Shown here in pieces: positions 9,043 to 18,850 of a stretch of DNA of 64,000 nt (position 1 is the stretch's first letter; each line of letters begins with the position of its first letter). The stretch is from Leptolyngbya sp. SIO1E4 (GTDB taxonomy: Bacteria; Cyanobacteriota; Cyanobacteriia; Phormidesmidales; Phormidesmidaceae), in assembly GCA_010672825.2 (NCBI GenBank), contig JAAHFU020000002.1, positions 186,001-250,000 of the forward strand, read 5' to 3'. The notes under the pieces are model-generated. The model had not been told where the DNA came from, ran no database searches, and saw only the letters and a list, made by a program, of their open reading frames with translations. Made by a program: the position numbers and the translations under genes.

Positions 9043-9300
9043 CAACAATTCCCACGTCTTCTTTGTTGTCAGTACAAGGTTACTATAGTGCGAAGTAGAT
9101 AAGTTAGGTGATGGCTGAGACTGTAGAGAACTGCCAGGGGATGTTTGAGGTTATGACAGAGATGACTCCCTAGTGGCTATCCCCGTTCCCCATTCCCTGA
9201 TAGCCGACTGGCGCTGACTTAAATCGGTATGAATGGCTGAAAGTCTTGATGTTCGGTTGGCTGGGCACTGTCTATTGCCCTTAAGTGAGGGCGATGCCTG

Positions 9301-9396
9301 ATAGCCTTGTTCGGTTGAGTCCGGTGCATCTGGGGCAAGACAGAGGCGAGAGTTTGGGGTTTAGGATGGGTTTTGTTCGAATGCAAATCGTTATAT
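9301..9396 (+). repeat. Dispersed ~95-bp repeat, copy 2 (forward)
   Basis: The copy begins ATAGCCTTGTTCGGTTGAGT, continues through CATCTGGGGCAAGACAG and a G-rich middle, and ends near ATGCAAATCGTTATA. It lies 55 bases before the 162-residue gene and is in inverted orientation to copy 3 on the gene's other side, so the ATAGCC ends face outward. The rest of the 760-bp gap before it holds only the terminator-like hairpin at 9007. Confidence 0.8.
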
Positions 9397-9450
9397 TTAG
9401 CGGATACCTGACTTAACTGACTCTGCGAGTGCTTTTGAAACACGAAGGTT

Positions 9451-9939
9451 ATGCCTCATTCCACCCCCCGATTATCTGAAACAGAACTAAGCCATCGCAT
9501 CCTGGATATGGCTAAAACGGGTGTCTACCGAGAATCGATTTTTGAAGCGTTCCAGTCTCTCGCCACGAAGCGACAGATTCGAAGTGCGATCGCCCATACC
9601 AAGCAGTTGGGGGTGTACTCAATTCGGCATCTGAGAGACCCTGAGTTAGGGACTTATTATCAAGTTGATATCGCCAAGTATCAGTCTTTTCAGGCTGCCC
9701 TCAAAGCTGCCGTACCCCTGGAAGCGGGAGACGATTTGGCCGCCCGAATCTTAGCGAGTACCCAGGCAATTCGGGCAATGCTGGCAATCTCAGGGAGTTG
9801 TGCGATCGGCTTTTTGGTGCTGGGCGGCATTTGCTTGGTGACAGGACACCTCCAAAGCGGACGTTTGGCATGGGTGAGTGCAGCAAGCATTGGTGGTATC
9901 TGGATGCTGCAACAAACGTGGGTGCGGTCCCTGCTATAG
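9451..9939 (+). CDS. Unknown protein with two C-terminal membrane helices
   Basis: I do not recognise a family. The first ~90 residues are soluble and helical, with a pattern (SHRILDMAKTGVYRESIFEAF, then KRQIRSAIAHTKQLGV) that looks like a winged-helix or other small binding fold, but this is only an impression. Two hydrophobic helices follow at about 108-130 and 138-156, joined by a short loop. The gene is framed by two inverted copies of the dispersed repeat and has no partner gene within 750 bases on either side. The ATG is preceded by GAAGG at very close spacing. Confidence 0.6.
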   Translation: MPHSTPRLSETELSHRILDMAKTGVYRESIFEAFQSLATKRQIRSAIAHTKQLGVYSIRHLRDPELGTYYQVDIAKYQSFQAALKAAVPLEAGDDLAARILASTQAIRAMLAISGSCAIGFLVLGGICLVTGHLQSGRLAWVSAASIGGIWMLQQTWVRSLL

Positions 9940-9969
9940 GTGACTCATCTGCCCGTGACTTCATCTACC

Positions 9970-10064
9970 TATCGCGATTTACATTTAGATAAAGTACACC
10001 CCAAACCCCAAACCCTAGCCCCTGTCTTGGCCCAGATGTCCTAAACTCAACTGAACAAGGCGAT
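9970..10064 (-). repeat. Dispersed ~95-bp repeat, copy 3 (reverse)
   Basis: Read on the minus strand it begins ATCGCCTTGTTCAGTTGAGT and ends near AAATCGCGATA, closely matching copy 2 in opposite orientation. It starts 30 bases after the stop of the 162-residue gene. Together copies 2 and 3 form long inverted repeats around a single gene. Confidence 0.8.
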
Positions 10065-10754
10065 AACTTACCTGTGGGGTGGTTTTCTGTGTTCCTGCGA
10101 CACGCCACAAAGGGTAGAGAACTTTATTGAGATCAGTTTGTACACACCGATATCAGCTGGTATACGACCCCACTCTCAAGTCAAATATCTTGAAACCCAG
10201 ATCAGAGGCTATCAGTCAATAGTTAAAAATACTGAAACCTGGTCGATTTTTTCATAAGAAGATAGTAAAAGTGATTTGGTTTTATCGGAGCATTATCTTA
10301 TCTAAACGTTAATTTCACATATTAAGTGGGCATGTTCTTTTCAGGCACTGATTGTAGGAAGCTGCAAGGTGCTAAATCTTAGATGAGATTGATCTGGGAT
10401 CATTGAGCAGATCGCCAGGAGTGAATTCGCTGCAAGCCTCTTCATTATGGGGCTTGTGAATTCATGCCGACACTCAGTGACAAGCTATTTCGCAAAGCAA
10501 AGATTTAAATATGGTTCAAAACTAAAATTTGAATTCTTGACTCATTGACGGACTGAAAGACTTCCCTTCTGAGTTAAGCTTTCTCCCGTGCTTTGGTGTC
10601 TAACTCATAATATTTGAAGATGAAATCTTGTGAGTCTGCTTGGTTTCGGGAAACGGCATAAATTTCAACGGTATAGTTTCCTGGAAATCTGAAAAGGAGA
10701 ACCTTGATCAGATTTTATGGCGTGGTTTTGCATTGAGAATTGAAGGAACCTTTG
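10065..10754. other. Gene-free stretch upstream of the V4R gene
   Basis: No gene is seen in any frame. An imperfect inverted repeat (GTGAATTC...CAAGCC with GGCTTGTGAATTC) lies at about 10421-10464. The stretch is AT-rich compared with its neighbours and probably holds the promoter and leader of the signalling cluster that follows, but I cannot point to a convincing -35/-10 pair. Confidence 0.5.
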
Positions 10755-11243
10755 ATGACAGTATCCATTTCGGTTGATAATAAGCTGCGTCCGGAACTCT
10801 GTGATTTCAGCAGCATTGTCTGTTTTAAGGCGATCGTAACGGGTATTGAAGAAGCCCTCGGCGAAAAAGCTGCTTTAATTGCTTTGATCTCTGCTGGACG
10901 GCAAAGAGGTAAGCAGCTGGCCGATTCTCTCGGCTTAGTCGATGGCAATTACTCTTTGGAAGAGGCGACACAGCTGATGCAAAAAGTCTTGGGGAAAAAT
11001 GGCACCCGTCTTTGCTTGATAGATTCTATTGAAAAGCTCGAAAACGGGTTTCGGGTAGCCTGTCGCGAAACGATTTGTTCTGCTGGTGAAGCCCCTGGTT
11101 CCCCTGTGAACTTATCCTACACCTTGGGAGCGATCCAAGGTGCCCTCGAGACTATGTTTGGGGTTCGCTTACGAGGTAAGCAAGTGGAGTCTGTATTGCG
11201 AGGGGGCAACCAAGATGTGATCGAGTTCAACACGCTTGGTTAG
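10755..11243 (+). CDS. V4R-like (hydrocarbon-binding) domain protein
   Basis: The 162-residue protein has the layout of the V4R/4VR small-molecule-binding domain: a helical first half (GRQRGKQLADSLGL) and a second half with a Cys pair region (VACRETICSAG) and a GAIQGALETMFG helix. V4R domains bind hydrophobic ligands and serve as sensors or assembly factors. I start it at an ATG preceded by AAGGAA 8 bases upstream; a TTG 15 bases earlier is also in frame. It is the first gene of a same-strand run with a roadblock protein, a GTPase and a DUF4388 protein, which suggests it feeds a ligand signal into that module (inference). Confidence 0.6.
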   Translation: MTVSISVDNKLRPELCDFSSIVCFKAIVTGIEEALGEKAALIALISAGRQRGKQLADSLGLVDGNYSLEEATQLMQKVLGKNGTRLCLIDSIEKLENGFRVACRETICSAGEAPGSPVNLSYTLGAIQGALETMFGVRLRGKQVESVLRGGNQDVIEFNTLG

Positions 11244-11299
11244 TTGATGATTGTTGAACACTTTATACCTTTCTCGTAGCACAAGGAGATTCAAAAAAC

Positions 11300-11671
11300 A
11301 TGTCCATTAACAGTGCCAAATTAGAGAGCGTTCTGCAGAATTTTGTATCGGGTACGAGTGATGTGCAGGGGGCTGCATTGGTTACTCCAGATGGCCTGCC
11401 GTTGGCCACCAGCCTACCCAGTTCGATGGATGATGAGCGAGTGTCTGCCATGTCTGCAGCTTTGCTTTCTTTGGGAGAGCGTATTAGCCAGGAGTTGGCC
11501 CGAGGCACGGTTGAACGCATTTTTATCGAAGGGGATCAAGGCTACGGCATTTTGATGAGCTGTGGTGAAGATGCTGTGTTTTTGGTAATGGCCAGTCAAG
11601 CAGCTAAGCAGGGCCTGCTGATGCTAGAAATCAAGCGCGCTGTCGAAGAGCTGAAGATGCTGTTGCTTTAA
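11300..11671 (+). CDS. Roadblock/LC7 (MglB-like) protein
   Basis: Roadblock/LC7 proteins are small alpha-beta dimers that act as activators or anchors of Ras-like GTPases; MglB of Myxococcus is the best known. The 123 residues show the family pattern: an N-terminal helix, VQGAALVTPDGLPLATSLP, a long helix (RVSAMSAALLSLGERI), then two strands (GYGILMS, AVFLVMAS) and a last helix. A clean AAGGAG ribosome site lies upstream. The GTPase gene follows within 90 bases, the usual arrangement for such pairs. Confidence 0.85.
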   Translation: MSINSAKLESVLQNFVSGTSDVQGAALVTPDGLPLATSLPSSMDDERVSAMSAALLSLGERISQELARGTVERIFIEGDQGYGILMSCGEDAVFLVMASQAAKQGLLMLEIKRAVEELKMLLL

Positions 11672-11758
11672 ATCCTCTGGAGGTTGGCTGATTCCTTTAA
11701 GCTGCTGACCTCCAGCACAATAGATACTCCAATTATGTTGTTGAAGAAGGCAATGGTA

Positions 11759-12307
11759 ATGGAAGTGATGCGATTGGTCGTCACTGGCCCAGTAGGAGCT
11801 GGTAAATCAACCTTTATCCGAAACATCAGTGAAATTGAAATGGTTGATACCGATCGCCGTGCCACCGATGGAACTGCCCAATTAAAGCGAGGCACTACTG
11901 TTGCCCTCGACTTTGGACGGCTGCAGTTTAACTCTCAGATGGTGCTTCATCTCTATGGCACCCCTGGGCAGTCGCGCTTTGACTTTATGTGGGACATGCT
12001 GATCCGTAAAGCGCATGCCTACATTTTGCTAGTGCCTTCACATCGCCCAGCTGAGTTCCGTCAGGCTAAGCTAATTTTGAATTTTATGCAGCAGCGCACG
12101 AGTGCACCTGTGATTATTGGGCTGACTCACGAAGACTGTGAAGGAGCCTGGAGCGCTGAGAGTATTGCCGTTGCCTTAGGTTTCTCTAATCTTCAAATGC
12201 CTCCTACGATGGTAAAAGTAAACGCAAATGATAAGGGATCCGTAGCTAACGCAGTCGTAGCGCTCCTGAAAAAGTTTGCACAGCAGAGTAATCGACGCAG
12301 CGTGTAA
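11759..12307 (+). CDS. MglA/COG2229-type small GTPase
   Basis: This Ras-like GTPase resembles the COG2229 group found with roadblock proteins, including those of the actinobacterial conservons. The P-loop GPVGAGKS is at residues 10-17. The switch-2 motif is YGTPGQ near residue 66-71, where classical GTPases have DxxG. The base-recognition motif is THED instead of NKxD. I start it at ATG 11759 because GAAGAAGG lies 8 bases before it and MEVMRLVVTG is a natural first strand; the frame can reach a TTG 75 bases earlier that sits on top of its own GGAGG. The partner activator is most likely the roadblock protein just upstream. Confidence 0.85.
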   Translation: MEVMRLVVTGPVGAGKSTFIRNISEIEMVDTDRRATDGTAQLKRGTTVALDFGRLQFNSQMVLHLYGTPGQSRFDFMWDMLIRKAHAYILLVPSHRPAEFRQAKLILNFMQQRTSAPVIIGLTHEDCEGAWSAESIAVALGFSNLQMPPTMVKVNANDKGSVANAVVALLKKFAQQSNRRSV

Positions 12308-12358
12308 AAATGACGGCCCTTACAGACGAGCGATTACAGCATCTTAGTGGTTGAGATC

Positions 12359-13210
12359 ATGACTGCAACAGGCTACTTATCTGAATATTCTCTGCCAGAA
12401 CTCTTGCACCTGTTAGAAGTCGGCAACCGCACAGGGCAGTTGAAATTATGCTCCCAAGATAGGGCTGGTACATCTCAAACCCAGCATTATTTCATTTGGT
12501 TTAGGCAGGGGCGTATTGTCAGTGCTTTCAATGATTTGCGAGGCCGTAATTTGGTGCAGTTAATGCATCAGCGACAACTCCTTAATTTAGAAACTGCGAC
12601 GACTTTACTGCGGCGATCTCCAGTAGATTTACCCTTTGGACTATTTCTTAAAAGCAAGCGGGTCTTAAACGCAGACCAGTTACAGCTTCTGTTTTCAATC
12701 CAAGTGGTGCGTCAGATTCGGGCTCTGTTCACTTTAGAAGATGCCTGGTTCAAGTTTCGAGATGATGCTGAGTTGCCCTACAGCGAGATGACGGGGATTA
12801 GCATTAAAGCAACGGAAGTCATTTTGCCTGGGCTGAGGGCACTCAGAAACTGGAAAACGCTGGAAAGCCGGTTACCCCATGTCGAATCAGGCCTATCACG
12901 CTGTGTCTCTCAGCCAACGGTGCGCCTTAAAGCTGCCGAGCAGCAAGTATGGGCCTTGGCCGATGGCGAAAGTTCTCTGCAGGCGATCGCCAACCGGTTG
13001 GATCAGGCCTTACCTGAACTGCAGCGCATCGCTTTCTGTCTCATTAACGCAGGCTTAGTCGAAGAAGTGCCACTCGCAACCTTGGCGCCGACGACCGATC
13101 TCATGTCCTCCCTATCAGAGTTAGAGCCCGCTGCCTCTGCATCTTCTACAGCAGGGGTCAGCCACGCCTTTCTCGAAAGCTTAGAACAATACCTTAAGAG
13201 CCACGCCTAA
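12359..13210 (+). CDS. DUF4388 domain protein
   Basis: The first ~150 residues match DUF4388, the domain at the N-terminus of PatA-type regulators: LSEYSLPELLHLLEVGNRTGQL, then YFIWFRQGRIVSA and a long helical part. The rest includes a helical region (AEQQVWALADGESSLQAIANRL) that looks like a winged-helix fold. The tail is Ser/Ala rich. The chosen ATG is 51 bases after the GTPase stop; a GTG 12 bases earlier is in frame. As last gene of the cluster it is a candidate effector or scaffold of the GTPase module (inference). Confidence 0.7.
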   Translation: MTATGYLSEYSLPELLHLLEVGNRTGQLKLCSQDRAGTSQTQHYFIWFRQGRIVSAFNDLRGRNLVQLMHQRQLLNLETATTLLRRSPVDLPFGLFLKSKRVLNADQLQLLFSIQVVRQIRALFTLEDAWFKFRDDAELPYSEMTGISIKATEVILPGLRALRNWKTLESRLPHVESGLSRCVSQPTVRLKAAEQQVWALADGESSLQAIANRLDQALPELQRIAFCLINAGLVEEVPLATLAPTTDLMSSLSELEPAASASSTAGVSHAFLESLEQYLKSHA

Positions 13211-13517
13211 CTGTTTTTGGAGAGTTCTAGAGGATCAAGGCGCCCGCCGCGACTACAGATGTTGGCGTTGGCGATGGGAGTGAAAAATGGGCGCTTTTGG
13301 CTTCTGGGTACAGTTGGCGGGAACCTTTCATGGCTCTTTTATGCGAAATAAAAGACGTTAGAAAGCCTTTTATTTTGGGCTGTTCTACTCAAGTTCTTTA
13401 CAGAGAATGGCTTGCTCAGTGAAGATTCGGTGAATAACTGGGGTGAGGATTTCCGTAACTGGGGGTTGGCCAATAGGCTGTTATTAACCCAGAAGTTACC
13501 AAGGAGCCTGTATTCCT
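13211..13517. other. Gene-free gap before the sugar transferase
   Basis: No gene is seen. AAATAAAAG and CTTTTATTT at about 13347-13376 form a 9-bp AT-only hairpin that is too weak to be called a terminator. The gap probably carries the promoter of the sugar transferase. Confidence 0.5.
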
Positions 13518-14237
13518 GTGGTCAGCATGCCAAGTAAGCTTACAACTGCATCTGCATTCTCTGTTCAACCAGAGATGTCGCAGTATGCAACCTGTTCAAC
13601 TACGTACACTTTGCCGCAGCAAGATTTAAACCATGCGTCGGTGGACAATTCTATTAAGCGATTGATTGATATTTTAGGGGCCGTATTTGGACTCGCTATC
13701 ACCGTAATTTTATTTATTCCTATCGCGATCGCAATTCAACTCGATAATCCTGGCCCAGTTCTTTATAGTCAATTGCGCTGCGGTCATCGAGGACGAATAT
13801 TCCGTATTTGGAAGTTCCGATCGATGGTTATTAATGCTGATACGCTTCAACATTTGGTAAAAAATAAAACTGAAGGAAATATGTTTAAAGGTAAAAACGA
13901 TCCGCGAATTACTCGCGTCGGTCGCTTTTTACGCAAGACTAGCCTGGATGAATTTCCTCAGTTTTGGAATGTGCTCATGGGAGACATGAGCCTGGTTGGC
14001 ACGAGGCCCCCTACCGTTGATGAAGTTGCGAAATACAAGCCGCGTCACTGGCAGCGCCTTGAAGTCAAGCCTGGTATTACTGGAGAATGGCAAGCTGGAG
14101 GACGGTCTGAAATCGATAACTTTGAAACCGTTGTCGATATGGATTTACGGTATCAGGAGCGGTGGTCAATCCTCTATGATATTCAGCTCATTCTAAAGAC
14201 GGTAATGGTTGTTCTAAAGCAGGAAGGGGCTCAGTAG
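13518..14237 (+). CDS. Undecaprenyl-phosphate sugar phosphotransferase (WcaJ/RfbP type)
   Basis: These enzymes move a sugar-1-phosphate from a nucleotide sugar to undecaprenyl phosphate at the inner face of the plasma membrane, the first step of exopolysaccharide or O-antigen repeat synthesis. One N-terminal membrane helix (about residues 52-75) precedes the catalytic domain with its marker blocks NPGPVLYSQLRCG, FRIWKFRSM, TSLDEFPQFWNV and MSLVGTRPP. It is a minimal form without the extra N-terminal helices of WbaP. The start is GTG 12 bases after AAGGAG; an ATG nine bases later is possible. A close paralogue lies at 29099. It follows the GTPase cluster, so a link between signalling and extracellular polysaccharide is possible. 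Confidence 0.9.
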   Translation: MVSMPSKLTTASAFSVQPEMSQYATCSTTYTLPQQDLNHASVDNSIKRLIDILGAVFGLAITVILFIPIAIAIQLDNPGPVLYSQLRCGHRGRIFRIWKFRSMVINADTLQHLVKNKTEGNMFKGKNDPRITRVGRFLRKTSLDEFPQFWNVLMGDMSLVGTRPPTVDEVAKYKPRHWQRLEVKPGITGEWQAGGRSEIDNFETVVDMDLRYQERWSILYDIQLILKTVMVVLKQEGAQ

Positions 14238-14276
14238 GGTAGGGTTACCTCACTTCCTTTAAAACTTGCAGCGATT

Positions 14277-14310
14277 AAGGAGATCTACAGGCGGGTCTCC
14301 TTATTTTTTT
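14277..14310 (+). terminator. Intrinsic terminator after the sugar transferase
   Basis: AAGGAGA and TCTCCTT are perfect 7-bp arms around a 12-base loop and run into a tail with seven T residues, 40 bases after the stop codon. Confidence 0.85.
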
Positions 14311-14417
14311 GCCTGACTCCGAGCAAGCAAAGGGCAAACGAGTGTTAACTGCACAAGGCCATAGATGATCAGCCACCTAAGAGCGATCGCGATAGAATAC
14401 ATGCGTTCTAGGCTCCT

Positions 14418-15599
14418 ATGGGATTTGTGATGCCAGTCAGCCCAGCTCAGATTCGCGCCGTTTTAGACGAGAAACGAGACGCACTCACGCAATTTAACCA
14501 GACAATGGCGTTTGATTTAGAGCGCTATCGAGCCGTTTGGTGTCATCTCACGCAGCAACCAATGGCTGCAGCGGCTGCCCAGCTATCCAAAACTGACAAG
14601 ATGGGCGCGCGCCTACTGGAACCGTTTGGCGCGGTAAAAAAAGGCGTGATCGCAGGGAAGCGGGATTGGGTTAACCGTCAGGAAAGCTTGGCCTGGGTTC
14701 GCTCTCAGCTTACGGGGGTCACTACCTTTGCGGTTGACGGGTCGCAGATTTTTCCCAGTAAAGATATCTCACTTCCTGTTGCCTTAGTGCAGATTGGTTG
14801 GTTTGAAAATCATCATACCGATGATGGGCAATACCAGAAAGATATTGCCTTGGATGTCTTAACCCCCGAAGATCTCAAAGTTGAGCGCCAGGGAGAACCT
14901 GTTGATCGTCGAGTCAACATTCGCCGCTTTGAAATGGAAACTCAGCGACTGGTCAGCTATATGCAGGCTTGTCAATGCCCTGAGAAAACCCTGGTTTTCT
15001 TCGACGGTTCTTTGGTGGTGACGTTTGCTGATGCGTTTGACCCGGAGAGTCAACGCGCTTATGTGAATGCCATTGTCAGCCTATTGTCAGCTAGCCAGCA
15101 ATATCGTGTCCCCTTAGTCGGGTATGTCGATACATCCTATGCCCGTGATTTAACGACATTGCTGCGGCATGTTGACCCTCAACTCAACCCTGTGGATGCC
15201 ATTCATGATGCTCAAGTGTTGCGGCGATTAATGAGCTGGGGCGATCGCACGCCGCTATTACGATGCGACCGTGAAGGCATTCTGGATCTGTATGGTGATC
15301 AGCGGGATCAAGTGATCTTTACGGCACTTCAAACGACCCGCGATCGCCCCCCGGCCCGTCTGGAAATGCCCTATTGGATTTGGGAGGCTGGGCTGTCAGA
15401 GTCTGTAATCAATTGGGTGAAAGCAGAAGTCATCATTGGAGGGGGCTATCCTTACGCGATTGAAACAGCGGATCAAACGGCTGTCTTGCAGTCTCAAGAT
15501 CGCCAGCTGTTCTATCGAATTTTGCAGGAGTGGGCTGATCGAGAATCCTTGAATGTGCAGTTTTCTAGAAAGCTGATCAGTAAGATGCGTCGCCGCTAG
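14418..15599 (+). CDS. nurA: NurA-type DNA repair nuclease
   Basis: NurA is an RNase H-like 5'-3' nuclease that resects DNA ends, acting in archaea with HerA helicase. The metal-binding aspartates are visible in FAVDGSQIFPSKD at about residue 108, in LVFFDGSLV near residue 193 and in VGYVDTS near residue 235. The length of 393 residues fits. No HerA gene is nearby. Cyanobacteria commonly carry this NurA-domain protein. The stop shares the bases CTAG with the stop of the convergent DUF4864 gene. Confidence 0.85.
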   Translation: MGFVMPVSPAQIRAVLDEKRDALTQFNQTMAFDLERYRAVWCHLTQQPMAAAAAQLSKTDKMGARLLEPFGAVKKGVIAGKRDWVNRQESLAWVRSQLTGVTTFAVDGSQIFPSKDISLPVALVQIGWFENHHTDDGQYQKDIALDVLTPEDLKVERQGEPVDRRVNIRRFEMETQRLVSYMQACQCPEKTLVFFDGSLVVTFADAFDPESQRAYVNAIVSLLSASQQYRVPLVGYVDTSYARDLTTLLRHVDPQLNPVDAIHDAQVLRRLMSWGDRTPLLRCDREGILDLYGDQRDQVIFTALQTTRDRPPARLEMPYWIWEAGLSESVINWVKAEVIIGGGYPYAIETADQTAVLQSQDRQLFYRILQEWADRESLNVQFSRKLISKMRRR

Positions 15600-16123
15600 A
15601 TGGTCTCCCCCGGTAGCGGAATCAGGATACAGCCAGCAATGCGCCAGGTGTCATCTGCCTGGCGTTCCATCTGATAAAACGCCGTGACCCATTGACCTGC
15701 AGGACCCAATAACGTGACGGCTTGAACAGGGCTACCTTGAACAATTTCTACGGCTTCGAAGTTGACGGACTGTGGTCTATAAACAGAGGGGTATTCTGAC
15801 CGTACCATGTCCATAAATTGATCAGCCGTCTGGAAGCGTGCTTGAATCTCAGGACTGGCAAAGCTAAAGGCCATAGCGGCCTCATCGGCTTGAAAAGCGG
15901 TAATTTGCTGTGTAATGACGGTTTGAATGGCTGCGAGATCTGCAGCACTCAACGATCGCTCTGCGGATTGTGCTGAATTAGGGACTAGGGCAGGCTCGGA
16001 CAGGAAGTGCTCACCCATAGCCGATTGAACCTGTCGTTGGGCATCGTGTCTACCCACCAGGGTGATAGGCAGCGCGATCGCAAACAAGATCCCAAATAAG
16101 ACTAAAACTTTGTGACGCTCCAC
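15596..16123 (-). CDS. DUF4864 protein, membrane-anchored
   Basis: The C-terminal ~115 residues match DUF4864, an NTF2-like cone fold seen in cyanobacteria and proteobacteria: AIQTVITQQITAFQADEAAMAFSFASPEIQARF and a final QADDTWRIAGC strand pair. One N-terminal helix (VLVLFGILFAIALPITLV) would hold it in the membrane or act as an uncleaved signal. The start is GTG with weak ribosome site. It lies 42 bases downstream of no other minus-strand gene product except sqdX, which ends upstream of it, so it could be the last gene of the sqdB-sqdX message. Function unknown. Confidence 0.75.
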   Translation of the reverse strand: MERHKVLVLFGILFAIALPITLVGRHDAQRQVQSAMGEHFLSEPALVPNSAQSAERSLSAADLAAIQTVITQQITAFQADEAAMAFSFASPEIQARFQTADQFMDMVRSEYPSVYRPQSVNFEAVEIVQGSPVQAVTLLGPAGQWVTAFYQMERQADDTWRIAGCILIPLPGETI

Positions 16124-16165
16124 TCAAAATAGCCAACGCGTTTCATTCAGCGTAGCGATTTTTGA

Positions 16166-17299
16166 CTAAGCCGCAAAGGGCATAGACGTGGTGGTTAAAA
16201 CATCCTGATAAAACTGCTGGAGCTGTCGGGTTGCTGCGTTCCAACCCCATTTTTCAGCTTCGATGCGGGCATTTCGGCTCATGAGTTCCCGTTCTGCCCC
16301 CCGTTCAAAGATGCGCTGGGTGGCAGTGATTGCCCCCTGGTCATCTTGTGGCTCAAAAAGGAATCCATTTTCCCCGTTGGCCACGATGTCAGGGATGCCG
16401 CCAGAATTGGCAGCGACTACTGGGCAGCCAGCTGCCATGGCCTCTAGGAGTACCAGCCCCAGTGTTTCTGTACGAGACGGAAACACAAAGGCGTCTGCCG
16501 AGGCATAGGCTGAGGCCAGTTCTTCACCAGCCAGGTAGCCGACAAAATGAGTTGGCGTGTCTGAAAAATGATTTTCCAGCTCTTCTCGATGGGGGCCATC
16601 TCCGACCAGGGCCAGGCGAGCATTGGGGATCGCTTGCAGCACGGGTTTGATCCGATCAACTTCTTTCTCGGCAGATAGGCGACCAATGTAGAGCAGGAGC
16701 GGGGCCTCTGGGTGTCCTTGGGAGAGGCGATCGCGCATTTCCTGGCAGGCTCGTTCTGGTCGAAAAAGCTCCGTATCGACCCCGCGTTGCCACACCTTGG
16801 CCCGCTCAACACCGTGCTCCGTGAGCTCCTGCTGCATTGCAGTAGAGGTAACCAGGTTGATGCGCGCCTGATTATGGACGGCCTTGATAAGCTCCCACAT
16901 CAATCCTTCAAGCATCCCTAACCCATAATGCTCAAGGTATTTTGGCAGGTGCGTGTGGTAAGAGGCGATTAAGGGAATGTTCAAGGTCTTGGCATAAAAC
17001 AACCCTGCCAACCCCAACACCGCCGGATTCACAATATGAACTAAATCGGGCTGGAAGGTTTCTAAGGCTTCGCCAATGGAAGGACGCGGCAGGGCTAATT
17101 TGAGTTCAGGATAGAGCGGAAACGCCAGCCCAGAAACCCCGTGAATGCGTGCCCCCTTGTACTCTGTCAGCCCACCATCTGGAGAAAACACTAGGACGTC
17201 ATCTCCTAACCGTTGCAGGTGTTCAACGGTGTGCTTGAGGCGTGTAACGATGCCGTCAACTTTAGGTAAAAACGTTTCAGTAAAGAGAGCAATGCGCAT
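16166..17299 (-). CDS. sqdX: Sulfoquinovosyltransferase (sulfolipid synthase)
   Basis: SqdX moves sulfoquinovose from UDP-sulfoquinovose to diacylglycerol, making the thylakoid sulfolipid SQDG. It is a GT4-type GT-B glycosyltransferase. The start MRIALFTETFLPKVDGIV, the SYHTHLPKYLEHYG block, the RGVDTELFRP donor site, and the late FPSRTETLGLVLLEAMAAG motif with the acidic EX7E-like pair are all visible. The 377-residue length is typical. It follows sqdB on the same strand with a 166-bp gap, so the two steps of the pathway are encoded together. Confidence 0.95.
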   Translation of the reverse strand: MRIALFTETFLPKVDGIVTRLKHTVEHLQRLGDDVLVFSPDGGLTEYKGARIHGVSGLAFPLYPELKLALPRPSIGEALETFQPDLVHIVNPAVLGLAGLFYAKTLNIPLIASYHTHLPKYLEHYGLGMLEGLMWELIKAVHNQARINLVTSTAMQQELTEHGVERAKVWQRGVDTELFRPERACQEMRDRLSQGHPEAPLLLYIGRLSAEKEVDRIKPVLQAIPNARLALVGDGPHREELENHFSDTPTHFVGYLAGEELASAYASADAFVFPSRTETLGLVLLEAMAAGCPVVAANSGGIPDIVANGENGFLFEPQDDQGAITATQRIFERGAERELMSRNARIEAEKWGWNAATRQLQQFYQDVLTTTSMPFAA

Positions 17300-17465
17300 T
17301 GGAAAGTTAGAGAAGGCTGCAAGGCGAACAGTCTGTGAACCTAAAAGAGAGCATGAGGCTGATCAGCTCGTACTCAGCTATGAGAACACGAACGTTTGCG
17401 CTGTATCCCGTCCATGACGGCAGCCGGCCCAAAAGCCTCACGCTCCAGAAACGACCGATAGCTCC

Positions 17466-18626
<1,161 letters not shown>

Positions 18627-18850
18627 TCAAACACTTTGCTGATACTCGCTCAATGTATCAGGTTAGTGGCCCCATTACACAATTTCTCGAAAAAGTGGCT
18701 GCGTAGAAATACGTTTCCGCATTCCCTTTGGGAAAAGGATTTCGGGGCAGGAGGTCAGACGCTTATGCTCATAATCAGAAAAACACGAAATTTTTCAGAC
18801 CTTGGCCCGCATTGCTGCAGAGAGCCTGGAAAAACTCTGACGTTAGGACA

